Below are positions 54,401-64,000 of a DNA stretch of 64,000 nucleotides, piece after piece. The stretch spans positions 62,001 to 126,000 of the forward strand of contig NZ_MVBC01000009.1 in assembly GCF_002007105.1 (NCBI RefSeq), written 5' to 3'. The notes under the pieces are model-generated. The model saw only the letters and a program-made list of their open reading frames with translations, was not told where the DNA came from and did not search any database. The stretch comes from Hymenobacter sp. CRA2 (GTDB taxonomy: Bacteria > Bacteroidota > Bacteroidia > Cytophagales > Hymenobacteraceae). Every line of letters begins with the position of its first letter. Within the stretch, counting starts at the first letter, position 1. The translations under genes and the position numbers were made by a program.

Positions 54401-56092
54401 CTGGGTAAGCTGCCCGTGCTCGTCGGTAATCATCTGCCCGGCGGCCCGCACGTAGCGCACGGTGCCGTCGGCCCACAGCAGGCGAAAATCGGCGGAGAAG
54501 GGCTCCTTGGTTTCGCCGCAGCGCTGCAGGGTGCTGGTCAGCCCGTCGTAGTCGTCGGGGTGGGTGCAGGCAATGACGTCGTTGACGCTGAGCTGCACTT
54601 CCTCGGCCGGGTACCCGTAGATTTCGGCGGCGCGGGCGTCGAGGCGCACGGTCCAGCTCACAAAGTTCCACACGGCCAGGCCCATGCGGGCGGCGCTCAT
54701 GGCCGAGCTGAACTGCTTCTGGCTTTCCTGCAGGCGCGTAACCATGCGCTGCTGCTCCGTCACGTCGCGCCACACGATGTGCATCAGGGGGGGCTGCTCG
54801 GCCACGGTGATGGGCGTGAGCACGGCCTCCACCCAGATGGGGCGGCCGTCGAAGTGCTCCATCTGGGCCATGCAGCGGAACGAGCCCTCGCGCAGGGCGG
54901 CGGCCGTGTTTTCGGCAAACCACTCGGCGGTGCGGCGGCCGTTGGGCTGCACCTCGGGCGTGCGTACCCAGGCCGGCTGGCCCAGCAGCTGCTCCCGGCT
55001 GGTGGCCCCGAGCAGGCGCAGGGCGGCCGCGTTGCAGTCGATGTAGGTGGTGCCCTGCATGAGCAGGGTGGCGTCGGTGCTCTGCTCGAAGATGGTGCGG
55101 AAGCGCGTTTCGCTTTCGCGCAGGCGCTGATCGAGCTGCTTCTGCTCGGTGATGTCGCGCCATACGGCGTGCATCAGCACCTCGCCCTCCACGCGCATGG
55201 GCGTGAGCACCACCTCCTGCCAGATGGCCGCGCCCGCAAAGCTCCGGCGCAGCCACTCGAAGCGGTAGGAGCCCCGGCGCTGGGCGGTGTCCTGGGCTTC
55301 GCGCATGCACTCGGCCGAGCGGGTGCCGTTGGGCTGGTACTCGGGGGTGAGCAGCAGCACCGACTCGCCCACCACCTGCTCGCGGCGGGCGGCGCCGAGC
55401 ATGGCCAGGGCCGCGCGGTTGCAGTCGACAAAAACGGCGTCGCGCACGAGCACGGCTGCGTCGGCTGATTCCTCGAAGAGGGCCCGAAACTTCTGCTCGC
55501 TGGCGGCCAGCTTGCTGATGGCCTGGCGCCGGGCGGTGTCGTCGAAGAGGGCCAGGCGGCACTGATTCGCGCCCAGCTCCGCTTTCAGGCGCACGCCTTC
55601 GAGCAAAGCAAAGAAGGTGCTGCCGTCGGGGCGCTGCAGCTCCAGCTCGTGGCTCTGGGGCACATCGGAGGTGAGCACGCGCTGCAGAAAGGCGTAGAAG
55701 TGCGCCCGCTCGTCGCCGATGGGCACGAACTGGGCAAAGCGCCGGCTGAGCAGGTGGCTCCGCGGCGTGCCCAAAAACTGGCTGGCGCGCAGGTTGATCT
55801 GCACTATGGTGCCCAGCGCATCGAGGGTGCAGTAGCCGATGGGGGCAAACTCGAACAAGTCGACAAACTGCTGGTGCAGCACTTCGCGCTCGGCCTGGGT
55901 GGAGAGCAGCTCCTCGTACTGCATTTCCAGCTCGATCTGGTGCACCTGCAGGTCCTGCACCAGCCGGCGTACGTCGGCGGGCGTGAGGTTGGCCACGTCG
56001 GCCGTGACGAGGTTGCGGCGGTCCTCGGCCTTGGCGCGCAGCTCGTCCATGCGGCGGCGCAGGGCGTCTTCTTCGGCGGGAGTCTGCTCCAT
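51431..56092 (-). CDS. Ten-PAS hybrid-type sensor histidine kinase (NarL-type)
   Basis: A 1553-residue soluble kinase. A coiled-coil head (about 1-80) is followed by ten PAS/PAC units (to about 1330), recognised by PAC-like ends (xRDVTERxLAEQRLRESEExL). Units 4 to 8 are close copies, for example AANMGVGLWEPASHE and AAHLGVGEWDLSDGT. The output is a HisKA_3 dimerisation domain with the phospho-His in EALHNGVGQLL (near 1366) and an HATPase with ELLNNVIKHAE (near 1466), DDGVGFD and GGIGLTGIRNR (near 1511). No receiver domain is present. Its natural partner is a NarL-type regulator, and one is encoded at 60873. No membrane segment is visible, so it should sense in the cytoplasm. The gene starts with ATG at 56092 (MEQTPAEEDALRRRMDELRA). 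Confidence 0.94.
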   Translation of the reverse strand: MEQTPAEEDALRRRMDELRAKAEDRRNLVTADVANLTPADVRRLVQDLQVHQIELEMQYEELLSTQAEREVLHQQFVDLFEFAPIGYCTLDALGTIVQINLRASQFLGTPRSHLLSRRFAQFVPIGDERAHFYAFLQRVLTSDVPQSHELELQRPDGSTFFALLEGVRLKAELGANQCRLALFDDTARRQAISKLAASEQKFRALFEESADAAVLVRDAVFVDCNRAALAMLGAARREQVVGESVLLLTPEYQPNGTRSAECMREAQDTAQRRGSYRFEWLRRSFAGAAIWQEVVLTPMRVEGEVLMHAVWRDITEQKQLDQRLRESETRFRTIFEQSTDATLLMQGTTYIDCNAAALRLLGATSREQLLGQPAWVRTPEVQPNGRRTAEWFAENTAAALREGSFRCMAQMEHFDGRPIWVEAVLTPITVAEQPPLMHIVWRDVTEQQRMVTRLQESQKQFSSAMSAARMGLAVWNFVSWTVRLDARAAEIYGYPAEEVQLSVNDVIACTHPDDYDGLTSTLQRCGETKEPFSADFRLLWADGTVRYVRAAGQMITDEHGQLTQAAGVVRDVTERRLSRLRLQQSEERLRHAVQAAHLGVGEWDLSDGTALFDERIHEMYGWPYTQNPIPLDQVAANIHPDDLARVLGALTSEQADTSPRQVEFRLVRPDGELRHVVTVAAPLPDVTGQYVRRTGVMNDVTDAKLAEQRLQESETRLKNAIEAADMGIGIWDFNTQRFYVDKRACQMLGVAPENGELTFDELMNVVYPPDVELASTALWHAATGNVPLDVEVRVQHPGGTIRHIAASGQLMASEDGTTVRMSGVVRDVTERHLAEQRLRESEEQLRAALNAANMGVGLWEPASHEVTIDARTAEIFGFAAGAGRYPAPELSQRVHPEDLPGAVTQIRLSLQNHLAFSLNVRVQRPADGMWRHVRISGQGLYDDRNRPSRVAGVARDVTESILAEQRLRESEERLRLALESTATGVFEWSFENDELFWDERTQAIFGRSYEDRRQSFNSIRDALYPADAAAVTEALTHSIRQAVPFELEHRIQWADGTTRYVAASGQVQYDDAGQPQRLAGLIRDVTERRMAQEELGYKNRLLEHILSTMPVVLSRIGTDGTLQEVVGAGLRRLGVADNALNGRNVFEAWPQLTDYIQRLLMGEKVQFVGEPPRRDGEQVYFQNYGFFDEERETGVLFGIDVTDTHQANAKLAADAAFLHGLVSNIQEGIMVFDTDLRVTEWNYLMEQYLHVARAAVLGHNIFEAVAVADKQRYRDILRRTLDGEAQTYYNIPFSRREGFFDAAFVPLRDAAGAVAGVLGVIRDVTERNRLMEEATKLRLQREKEVLSAIMHTQEDERKRIAEALHNGVGQLLYAAKLHLYNQPVEEAHRAAALGLLNEGIKATRTISFELTPNILEDFGLKTALEELCKRIPKQNLNVHLNVGELPPGLARLLETAVYRIVQELLNNVIKHAEAREAFIYVEQQDDQLHVSVEDDGVGFDVEEATRKRGGIGLTGIRNRVSLLGGQLTIRSMQGRGTTIVIELPLGTEAGQGS

Positions 56093-56281
56093 AGCGCGTC
56101 GGGGAAGTCGGGAAATGGGCCAGACGACGTGCGGCGGCGCGTCAGGTGGTTAAAGATACTGGATTAAAGCTGGGCAAGCCCGGACAAAAACAAGCTCCCC
56201 GGCCCTGTATACGAGGGCTCAGGCAAGTAACTGCGGCAGTAGCCTGGCAGCGTCCGGGCGGTAAGTGAGCCGGCGGCCCGG

Positions 56282-59350
<3,069 letters not shown>

Positions 59351-59437
59351 GGCACGCAAAAAGGACCAGCCGGTAAGCAGGGCCGCGAAAAGGGGTAAGC
59401 TGAAGTAGGAGCCCGGCAGCAACCACAGGCACTCCTT

Positions 59438-59445
59438 CAAAGGTA
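59438..59445 (-). promoter_or_regulatory. -7 promoter box for the CheB-CheR fusion gene
   Basis: The minus strand reads TACCTTTG, a perfect TAnnTTTG, 88 bp before the chosen ATG at 59350. No TTTG lies 19 nt upstream. Confidence 0.55.
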
Positions 59446-59598
59446 CTTTCTTGGCCACGAAGTTGGCGCGGGGCAGGCGGGCAGATGATTTGCGGGGCTG
59501 CAGCAGCTACTTTTCCCGGACCACGTATAGAAGAATGGCCGCCGGCTTTTGCCGCGCTCCGGCGCCCACAGTTGCTTCTTACCTCCTTCCTTCTTCCT

Positions 59599-60648
59599 GT
59601 GGACGTACACCCCAGCATCATCGTCATCGGCACCTCGGCCGGGGGCATGCCCGCCCTGACGCGCCTGGTGGCCCAGCTGCCCGCCGGGCTGCCCGCGGCG
59701 GTGCTCGTGGTGCAGCACCTGGCCGTCGATTCGTCGGGCGAGTTTCTGGTGGCGCGCCTGGCTCAGCACACCGCGCTCCGGTGCCACCTCGGCACGCATC
59801 ACCAGCACCTGCAGCCCGGGCACCTGTACCTGGCCCCGGCCGACCGCCACATGCTCGTTAAGGGTGAGCACCTGCTCATCACCAAGGGCCCGCACGAAAA
59901 CCACTACCGCCCAGCCGCCGACGCGCTGTTTCGCTCCGCGGCGGCCTCGCACGGCGGCCGCGTCATCGGCGTGGTGCTCACGGGCATGCTCCACGACGGC
60001 ACGGCCGGGCTGGACTTTATCCGGCGGGCCGGCGGCACCACGGTGGTGCAGGACCCGCACGATGCCGAATTCCCGAGCATGCCCGAAAGCGCCCTGCGCA
60101 ACGTCTCGGTCGATTACAAGGTCCGCCTCGACGAGATGGGGGCGCTGCTGCTGCAGCTGGTGCAACGCCAGCACGCGGCCCCGACGAACATTCCCGACGA
60201 CATTATTTTGGAAGCCTCAATTGCGGAACGCGTGGTGGGAACGGTAGAAGATGTTAATCAGCTCGGGCACCAGGTGCCCATGACCTGCCCCGACTGCGGG
60301 GGCAACCTCTGGGAAATGGCGCACGGCGAGGTACACCGCTACCGCTGCCACACCGGGCACACCTTCACGGCCGCCGCCCTGCTCGACTCTACCCAGCACC
60401 AACTGGAAGAAAGCATGTGGGTGGCCCTGCGCATGCTGGAGGAGCGCAAAAACCTGCTCAACAACATGGCCTCCCGCGGCGAGGCGCCGGGCGCCAAGCT
60501 GCAGGAACAGCGCGTGGAAGAGCTGAAAACGCACATCGACCGGCTACGGCAGTTTCTGCTCAACGGCTCCATCGGTGGCCCCCGCACCCATGAGCGCAAC
60601 ACCACGGTGCAGGATGGCCCCACGGAACAAGGCAACGGGCTGCAGTAA
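59599..60648 (+). CDS. CheB-type methylesterase with a C-terminal zinc-ribbon
   Basis: A 349-residue protein. It starts with GTG at 59599, which puts the catalytic GTSAGG (Ser12) near the N-terminus, as in CheB effector domains; no receiver domain precedes it. The triad is completed by His40 (VVQHLAV) and Asp133 (TGMLHDGTAG). After the esterase domain (to about 195) comes a region with a CPDC...CHTGH pattern (Cys230, Cys233, Cys250, His253) that looks like a small zinc ribbon, then a helical C-terminus. It is divergent from the CheB-CheR fusion gene. Stand-alone CheB proteins of this form act on non-chemotactic receptors or sensors in many environmental bacteria; the target is unknown. Confidence 0.9.
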   Translation: MDVHPSIIVIGTSAGGMPALTRLVAQLPAGLPAAVLVVQHLAVDSSGEFLVARLAQHTALRCHLGTHHQHLQPGHLYLAPADRHMLVKGEHLLITKGPHENHYRPAADALFRSAAASHGGRVIGVVLTGMLHDGTAGLDFIRRAGGTTVVQDPHDAEFPSMPESALRNVSVDYKVRLDEMGALLLQLVQRQHAAPTNIPDDIILEASIAERVVGTVEDVNQLGHQVPMTCPDCGGNLWEMAHGEVHRYRCHTGHTFTAAALLDSTQHQLEESMWVALRMLEERKNLLNNMASRGEAPGAKLQEQRVEELKTHIDRLRQFLLNGSIGGPRTHERNTTVQDGPTEQGNGLQ

Positions 60649-60705
60649 GGCGCCAGTCACCGAAGCAGCCGCTATGGCGCTGGGCTACGTCTGAAAAGTC
60701 GTTTG

Positions 60706-60759
60706 AAACCCACTGACCGTCATGCTTCGACTGCGCTCAGCATGACGGTCAGTGGGTTT
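60706..60759 (+). terminator. Perfect 21-bp hairpin after the CheB gene
   Basis: Arms 60706-60726 and 60739-60759 are exact complements with a 12-nt loop, followed by TTTT-containing sequence (GGGTTTTC). The arms contain GTCATGC/GCATGAC, the same core as two other intergenic repeats. Confidence 0.85.
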
Positions 60760-60796
60760 TCAGCCATGCGGGAAGAGACAAGGTCCTTTTCGGACA

Positions 60797-60856
60797 CGGC
60801 CCGATACCAGCGCGGCCCCGGCTACTGATAGCCGGGGCCGCGCTGGTATCGGGCCG
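60797..60856. terminator. Perfect 27-bp GC-rich hairpin between convergent genes
   Basis: Arms 60797-60823 and 60830-60856 are exact complements with a 6-nt loop (ACTGAT). It lies 16 bp beyond the NarL-type regulator stop on the minus strand and is the strongest stem-loop seen in the window. Confidence 0.8.
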
Positions 60857-60872
60857 GTAAGTTCTGTGCAGC

Positions 60873-61520
60873 TCAGGCCAGCAGGCCGTTTTCCATGGCG
60901 TACTTGATGAGCGCGGCCGTGTTTTTGGCCTGGGTTTTCTCGATGATGTTCTGCCGGTGCGTCTCGATGGTACGCTTGCTGGTGAAGAGCTTGTCGGCAA
61001 TTTCGGCGTTGGTGAGGCCCTCGGCAATGAGCTTGAGCACCTCGGTTTCGCGGTTGGAGAGGTCGGAGGGCCGCTTGGCGCCCGGCGGCGGGCTCACCGG
61101 GCCCTGCACCAGCTTATTCAGCATACCGATGCCGACTTCGGTGCACAGGAAGGCCTTGCCGCCCGCCACCATCCGAATGGCGTGCACGATTTCCTCCTTG
61201 CTGGCATTCTTGAGCACGTAGCCCAGCGCACCGGCTTCCAGCACCTGGTGCACGTATTTCTCGTGGTCGAGCATGCTCAGGATGAGGATACGCACGTCGG
61301 GGAACTGGGCGCGCAGCAGCGGAATGGCCTCGAACCCGGACATTTCGGGCATGTTCAGGTCCATCAGCACCACGTCGGCCGGCGTATCGGGGAGCGTATC
61401 CAGCAGCTCGCGGCCGTTGCGCGCCTGGCCCACCACCTGAAAATCAGGTATGTCGGCTAGCAGGGCCTGAATACCATCGCGGATGATGGTGTGGTCGTCA
61501 ACGAGCATCAGGCGAATCAT
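60873..61520 (-). CDS. NarL/LuxR-family response regulator
   Basis: A 215-residue regulator. The receiver domain (about 3-120) has the acidic pair VDDH, phospho-Asp54 in VVLMDLNMPEMSG, and the switch Lys in YVLKNASKEE. The LuxR-type helix-turn-helix (about 155-212) contains LSNRETEVLKLIAEGLTNAE and IADKLFTSKRTIETHRQNI. The ATG at 61520 is preferred to an in-frame GTG six bases upstream. It is the natural partner of the HisKA_3 kinase encoded at 51431, although three other units lie between. It would act as a transcription factor when phosphorylated. It converges with the CheB gene. Confidence 0.93.
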   Translation of the reverse strand: MIRLMLVDDHTIIRDGIQALLADIPDFQVVGQARNGRELLDTLPDTPADVVLMDLNMPEMSGFEAIPLLRAQFPDVRILILSMLDHEKYVHQVLEAGALGYVLKNASKEEIVHAIRMVAGGKAFLCTEVGIGMLNKLVQGPVSPPPGAKRPSDLSNRETEVLKLIAEGLTNAEIADKLFTSKRTIETHRQNIIEKTQAKNTAALIKYAMENGLLA

Positions 61521-61714
61521 AGGCACAGGTAGTTAAGAGTCAGCGAACGGCTATGCGGGTTCAACATTAACGCCAAACATTGGCGAATGGCCTGCCTGCG
61601 GCGAAGATTCAGCAGTTGCACGGAACATGGTTTGTCAAATTACGGACCAGTCAGTATTTATACCTAGCCGGTAAAATAGGGGTTTACCCGGGGCGCGGGT
61701 TCAGATAAGCTCGG

Positions 61715-61722
61715 TAATTTTG
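61715..61722 (+). promoter_or_regulatory. -7 promoter box for the STAS-like gene at 61830
   Basis: TAATTTTG fits TAnnTTTG exactly, 107 bp before the ATG; no TTTG is 19 nt upstream. It is the only feature seen in the 309-bp divergent gap 61521-61829. Confidence 0.5.
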
Positions 61723-61829
61723 ATGTACCCCGTTGCACAAAACTCAGCCAACAAAGTGTAAATTGGCCGTTATCAGCTTTTTGTGCTGCGCGAGTATTTC
61801 CTGCCCCTCTCTCCACTACCACTGAAAAC

Positions 61830-62150
61830 ATGCTTAACAACCCCTCCTCACCCCAGGTAACTGGCGCCGTGCACTTCGATGTCAACGTCGCCGACCCCGT
61901 GCAGCTGGCCCGCCGCCTTACCCGCACCGCCCCCGCTCACCAGCCGCCCGTGCTGCTCATCGACTGCCGCGACGTGGCCTGCCTGCGCACCCGCGGCGTG
62001 GGCCACTTTGTGGCGCTGCTGCTGCTCATCCAGCGCACGGGCGCCCGCCTGCTGCTCCAAAATGTGGGCACGCCGCTGGCCCAACTGCTGCGCCTGCTCC
62101 GCCTCGACGACGCCTTCGGCGTGGGCCGCGCCGCCCGCGTATCCGCCTAA
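61830..62150 (+). CDS. STAS-like protein with altered phosphorylation turn
   Basis: A 106-residue protein with the size and strand order of a STAS antagonist. The core reads VLLIDCRDVACLRTRGVGHF, where the D-S-S-G turn of the family is replaced by L-R-T-R-G: a threonine sits where the phospho-serine normally is, followed by Arg. A second half with LLIQRTGARLLLQNVGTPLA and LLRLLRLDDAFGV matches the later strands and last helix. It may be a degenerate STAS domain in the sense of the 44515 product. No partner gene is adjacent; the nearest regulator gene is the NarL-type one, transcribed in the opposite direction. Confidence 0.7.
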   Translation: MLNNPSSPQVTGAVHFDVNVADPVQLARRLTRTAPAHQPPVLLIDCRDVACLRTRGVGHFVALLLLIQRTGARLLLQNVGTPLAQLLRLLRLDDAFGVGRAARVSA

Positions 62151-62345
62151 GCTCGGCGCCTCCCTATTTGTACGTACTCTCCCGAACCTAAACAGGCGAG
62201 GCTCATCCGTACAAAGGCGTAAAATGACTTATTCCGACATTTTTTAGGCCGATTACCTCGGCTTTTATTCCCACCCAGCCGTTAGAGCCGGGAGGGAAAC
62301 GCAGCTTCTCGTTCTCCTTTCCACAACCAACCATCTTTTTTAGCT

Positions 62346-62645
62346 ATGGCAGCGAACAACCAAAACACGCGCGGCGGCTCATCGGCCCAACACGCACAAG
62401 CCGGCCGCATGGGCGCCGAAGCCCGCAACACCCAACAAAGCAGCAACCAGAGCCGCACGCAGAGCAACACCAGCAAGCGCGGCTTTGCTTCCATGGACCC
62501 GGAAGAGCAGCGCCGCATCGCCTCGGAAGGCGGCAAGGCCTCGCACGCCAGCGGCCGCGGCCACGAGTGGACCTCCGCCGAAGCCCGCGAAGCCGGCCGC
62601 AAGGGCGGCCAGAGCAGCAACCGCACCAAGGCTCAGCAGAAGTAA
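62346..62645 (+). CDS. KGG-repeat stress protein
   Basis: A 99-residue, very hydrophilic protein. The conserved block FASMDPEEQRRIASEGGKAS, then GREWTS-like GHEWTSAEAREAGRKGGQS, is the KGG/con-10 (GsiB-like) pattern of stress-induced proteins in bacteria and fungi. An N-terminal repeat-like GGSSAQHAQAGRMGAEARNT resembles a diverged extra unit. No signal peptide. Such proteins are induced by desiccation, salt or starvation and are largely disordered. A strong terminator follows; the gene stands alone. Confidence 0.88.
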   Translation: MAANNQNTRGGSSAQHAQAGRMGAEARNTQQSSNQSRTQSNTSKRGFASMDPEEQRRIASEGGKASHASGRGHEWTSAEAREAGRKGGQSSNRTKAQQK

Positions 62646-62725
62646 CCGCCCGCTAACGGGTGTATCCAGATTGCTCCACCAGGCAACCTTACCCCTACGG
62701 TTCACTTGCTGAGCTATGAAAACAG

Positions 62726-62757
62726 ACGGCCCCCGGAGACTACTCTCCGGGGGCCGT
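62726..62757. terminator. Terminator between convergent genes
   Basis: Perfect 14-bp arms (62726-62739 and 62744-62757) with a CTAC loop and a TTTT tail, between the KGG gene and the cyanophycinase gene. Confidence 0.9.
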
Positions 62758-62785
62758 TTTGCTTGGGGCGCGCAGCGCCGGGCGG

Positions 62786-63703
62786 TTAGGAGTACATCTG
62801 CTCCAGCACCGGAATGACGTAGCGCTGCCCGCGGGCCAGCAGGTGCAGGTGCAGGTCGCGGATAGAAAACACTTCGCCGGGCTTGATTTCGTGGATGGTG
62901 TTGCCGTTGCAGTGCAGCCCGTCTACCACCACAACCAGGCCGTTGCCCACCACTTCTATGTCCTTGCCGTTGGTCACCACGATGCCCGTGTCCTCTTCCA
63001 GCCCAATGCCGATGCAGCCGGGGTTGGTGGCAATGATCTGGGCCATGCGCACGATGCGCCCGCGCTTCACAAAGTGCGTATCGATGGCCACGTCGTGCAT
63101 GAACTGCAGGCCGGTGGTGATGTGGATTTCGTCTTTCTGGTAGCCGGCGTCGTTGCGGCCCTGGTAAATCATGGGCGTCGACATGGCGGCCGCTCCCGCG
63201 CTGGTCCCGCCGATAACGAAGTGGCTTTCGGTGTAGCGCTGCTTGATGCGCTTCAGAAATTCCGTGCCACCCAGAATGGCGGTGAGGCGCAGCTGGTCGC
63301 CGCCGGTAAACATCATCCCGGCCGCTTCATCGAGCAGGCGCAGGTTTTCCTCGGTGTCTACCTCGTCGCGGGAGCGGATGTCGAGCACTTCCACCCGCTT
63401 CAGGCCCAGGTCGGTGAACACCTTCACGTAGTCCTGACCCGATTCCACGGGCTCTTCCGAGGCCGTCGGAATTACCAGTACCGGCCCGTCGCCGCGCAGC
63501 TCGTCCACGAAGCGCTGTAGTATGATGTCGGAGGCAAACTCGTCGTATTCGCTTTCTTCCTGGGACTTCTTGTTAACGTCCTTTTGCTCGTGGCCGCCGA
63601 TGGCAATAAGCACCCCTTTGGGCGGGGGGCAGCTGCTGGCCCCGCTGTGCGACGAGGAGCCTTTTTCTCCGTTTGACATCCTGGATTTCTTCTTGGTAGG
63701 CAT
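62786..63703 (-). CDS. Cyanophycinase (peptidase family S51)
   Basis: A 305-residue cyanophycinase. The catalytic Ser168 is in FVIGGTSAGAAAMS, the family's most conserved motif; other blocks are VLIAIGGHEQKD, the MMFTGGDQLRL strand and IGIGLEEDTGIVV. The enzyme cuts cyanophycin (multi-L-arginyl-poly-L-aspartate) to beta-Asp-Arg dipeptides and allows use of this nitrogen reserve. No cyanophycin synthetase or isoaspartyl dipeptidase gene is visible in the window; the upstream region is cut off at the edge. The start at 63703 is used; an in-frame ATG at 63679 (MSNGEKG) is a possible alternative. Confidence 0.94.
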   Translation of the reverse strand: MPTKKKSRMSNGEKGSSSHSGASSCPPPKGVLIAIGGHEQKDVNKKSQEESEYDEFASDIILQRFVDELRGDGPVLVIPTASEEPVESGQDYVKVFTDLGLKRVEVLDIRSRDEVDTEENLRLLDEAAGMMFTGGDQLRLTAILGGTEFLKRIKQRYTESHFVIGGTSAGAAAMSTPMIYQGRNDAGYQKDEIHITTGLQFMHDVAIDTHFVKRGRIVRMAQIIATNPGCIGIGLEEDTGIVVTNGKDIEVVGNGLVVVVDGLHCNGNTIHEIKPGEVFSIRDLHLHLLARGQRYVIPVLEQMYS

Positions 63704-64000
63704 ACCTGATTATGGCAGATGTGTAGCGGCAGTAATTAGTACGCCCATTGGCGGGGCGCGGATGTAAGCCGCCGGCACTTCTGTTCTACGCTAAGCCCAC
63801 GTATTTAGTCAGCTAATAATTTGTACTCAACGAGTTATTTACCGGCGCGAGGCAACGAAATAACGCCTGACAATTTAATCGGATATAAAAATTACGTGTT
63901 TTAACCACGCGGTATTTCCGTATTTACCACTGCCCACCGCCAGCCGCTTGCACGTTAAAGACAGCGAGTCCGATGCCCTTTCATCGAGTTGCGGCGGGGT
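63704..64000 (-). other. Gene-free end of the window
   Basis: About 300 bp, A/T-rich from 63800 to 63930, with no supported CDS. It probably holds the cyanophycinase promoter on the minus strand or a promoter for a gene beyond the window. No repeat seen. Confidence 0.4.

Noticed and set aside
52478-55468. A 996-codon plus-strand open frame opposite the ten-PAS kinase
   Set aside because: The antisense frame of a strongly repetitive GC-rich gene; the product is His/Ala/Gly-rich and has no recognisable domain, while the minus-strand product is complete and domain-rich.
59351-59458. Start of the CheB-CheR gene at 59458
   Set aside because: It would place the start codon upstream of a perfect promoter box at 59438-59445; the ATG at 59350 lies downstream of that box.

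Overview
The window looks like chromosomal DNA from a high-GC member of the Bacteroidota, most like Hymenobacter. The evidence is a Por/type IX secretion C-terminal sorting tail on a giant secreted protein, TAnnTTTG-type -7 promoter boxes (one with a TTTG box exactly 19 nt upstream, in front of the ribosomal operon), few recognisable Shine-Dalgarno sequences, and a clustered rplM-rpsI-rpsB-tsf operon. I see no rRNA, intact tRNA, CRISPR array, insertion sequence, phage gene or replication origin. The genus is an inference from these traits, not from a search.

Layout. 1-1300: the end of a partner-switching module (PP2C phosphatase, STAS antagonist, HATPase anti-sigma kinase). 1310-6936: two parvulin-type foldases (one lipoprotein, one SurA-like), then a MoxR ATPase and a small unknown protein. 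7049-10894: a small membrane protein, a short-chain dehydrogenase, an acetyltransferase, an unusual 42-bp repeat array and an outer-membrane protein. 11057-15721: recA, an AraC regulator with an FAD monooxygenase, and a DUF3108 protein. 16053-18069: a PhoB/PhoR-like two-component pair. 18125-23458: small and unknown envelope proteins, a frameshifted DUF3089 hydrolase, a pair of roadblock-like proteins and a membrane protein with a carboxypeptidase-regulatory-like domain. 23856-26650: the ribosomal/EF-Ts operon. 26970-35685: RluA pseudouridine synthase, YeiH-type transporter with its LysR regulator, S9 peptidase, a secreted unknown and a FUSC membrane protein. 35929-44196: a 2755-residue protein made of five consecutive seven-repeat FG-GAP propellers with Ig-like spacers. 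44515-51346: STAS protein, bestrophin, lipoproteins, a membrane-anchored MutS-like ATPase and an FAD-Rieske oxidoreductase. 51431-61520: a large signalling block (ten-PAS histidine kinase, CheB-CheR-PAS fusion, free CheB, NarL-type response regulator). 61830-63703: a second STAS-like protein, a KGG stress protein and a cyanophycinase.

How the genes fit together. Envelope protein folding (both PPIases), surface display (the propeller protein), and non-canonical sensing are the themes. The 51-61.5 kb block has chemotaxis-type modification enzymes but no CheA, CheW or receptor gene, so it probably couples a methylation-like system to the multi-PAS kinase and the NarL regulator. Three STAS proteins and a phosphatase/kinase pair indicate partner-switching control, although two of the three STAS proteins lack the usual phosphorylatable serine. 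Intergenic regions carry many strong perfect hairpins, and three of them share a GTCAT...ATGAC repeat core.
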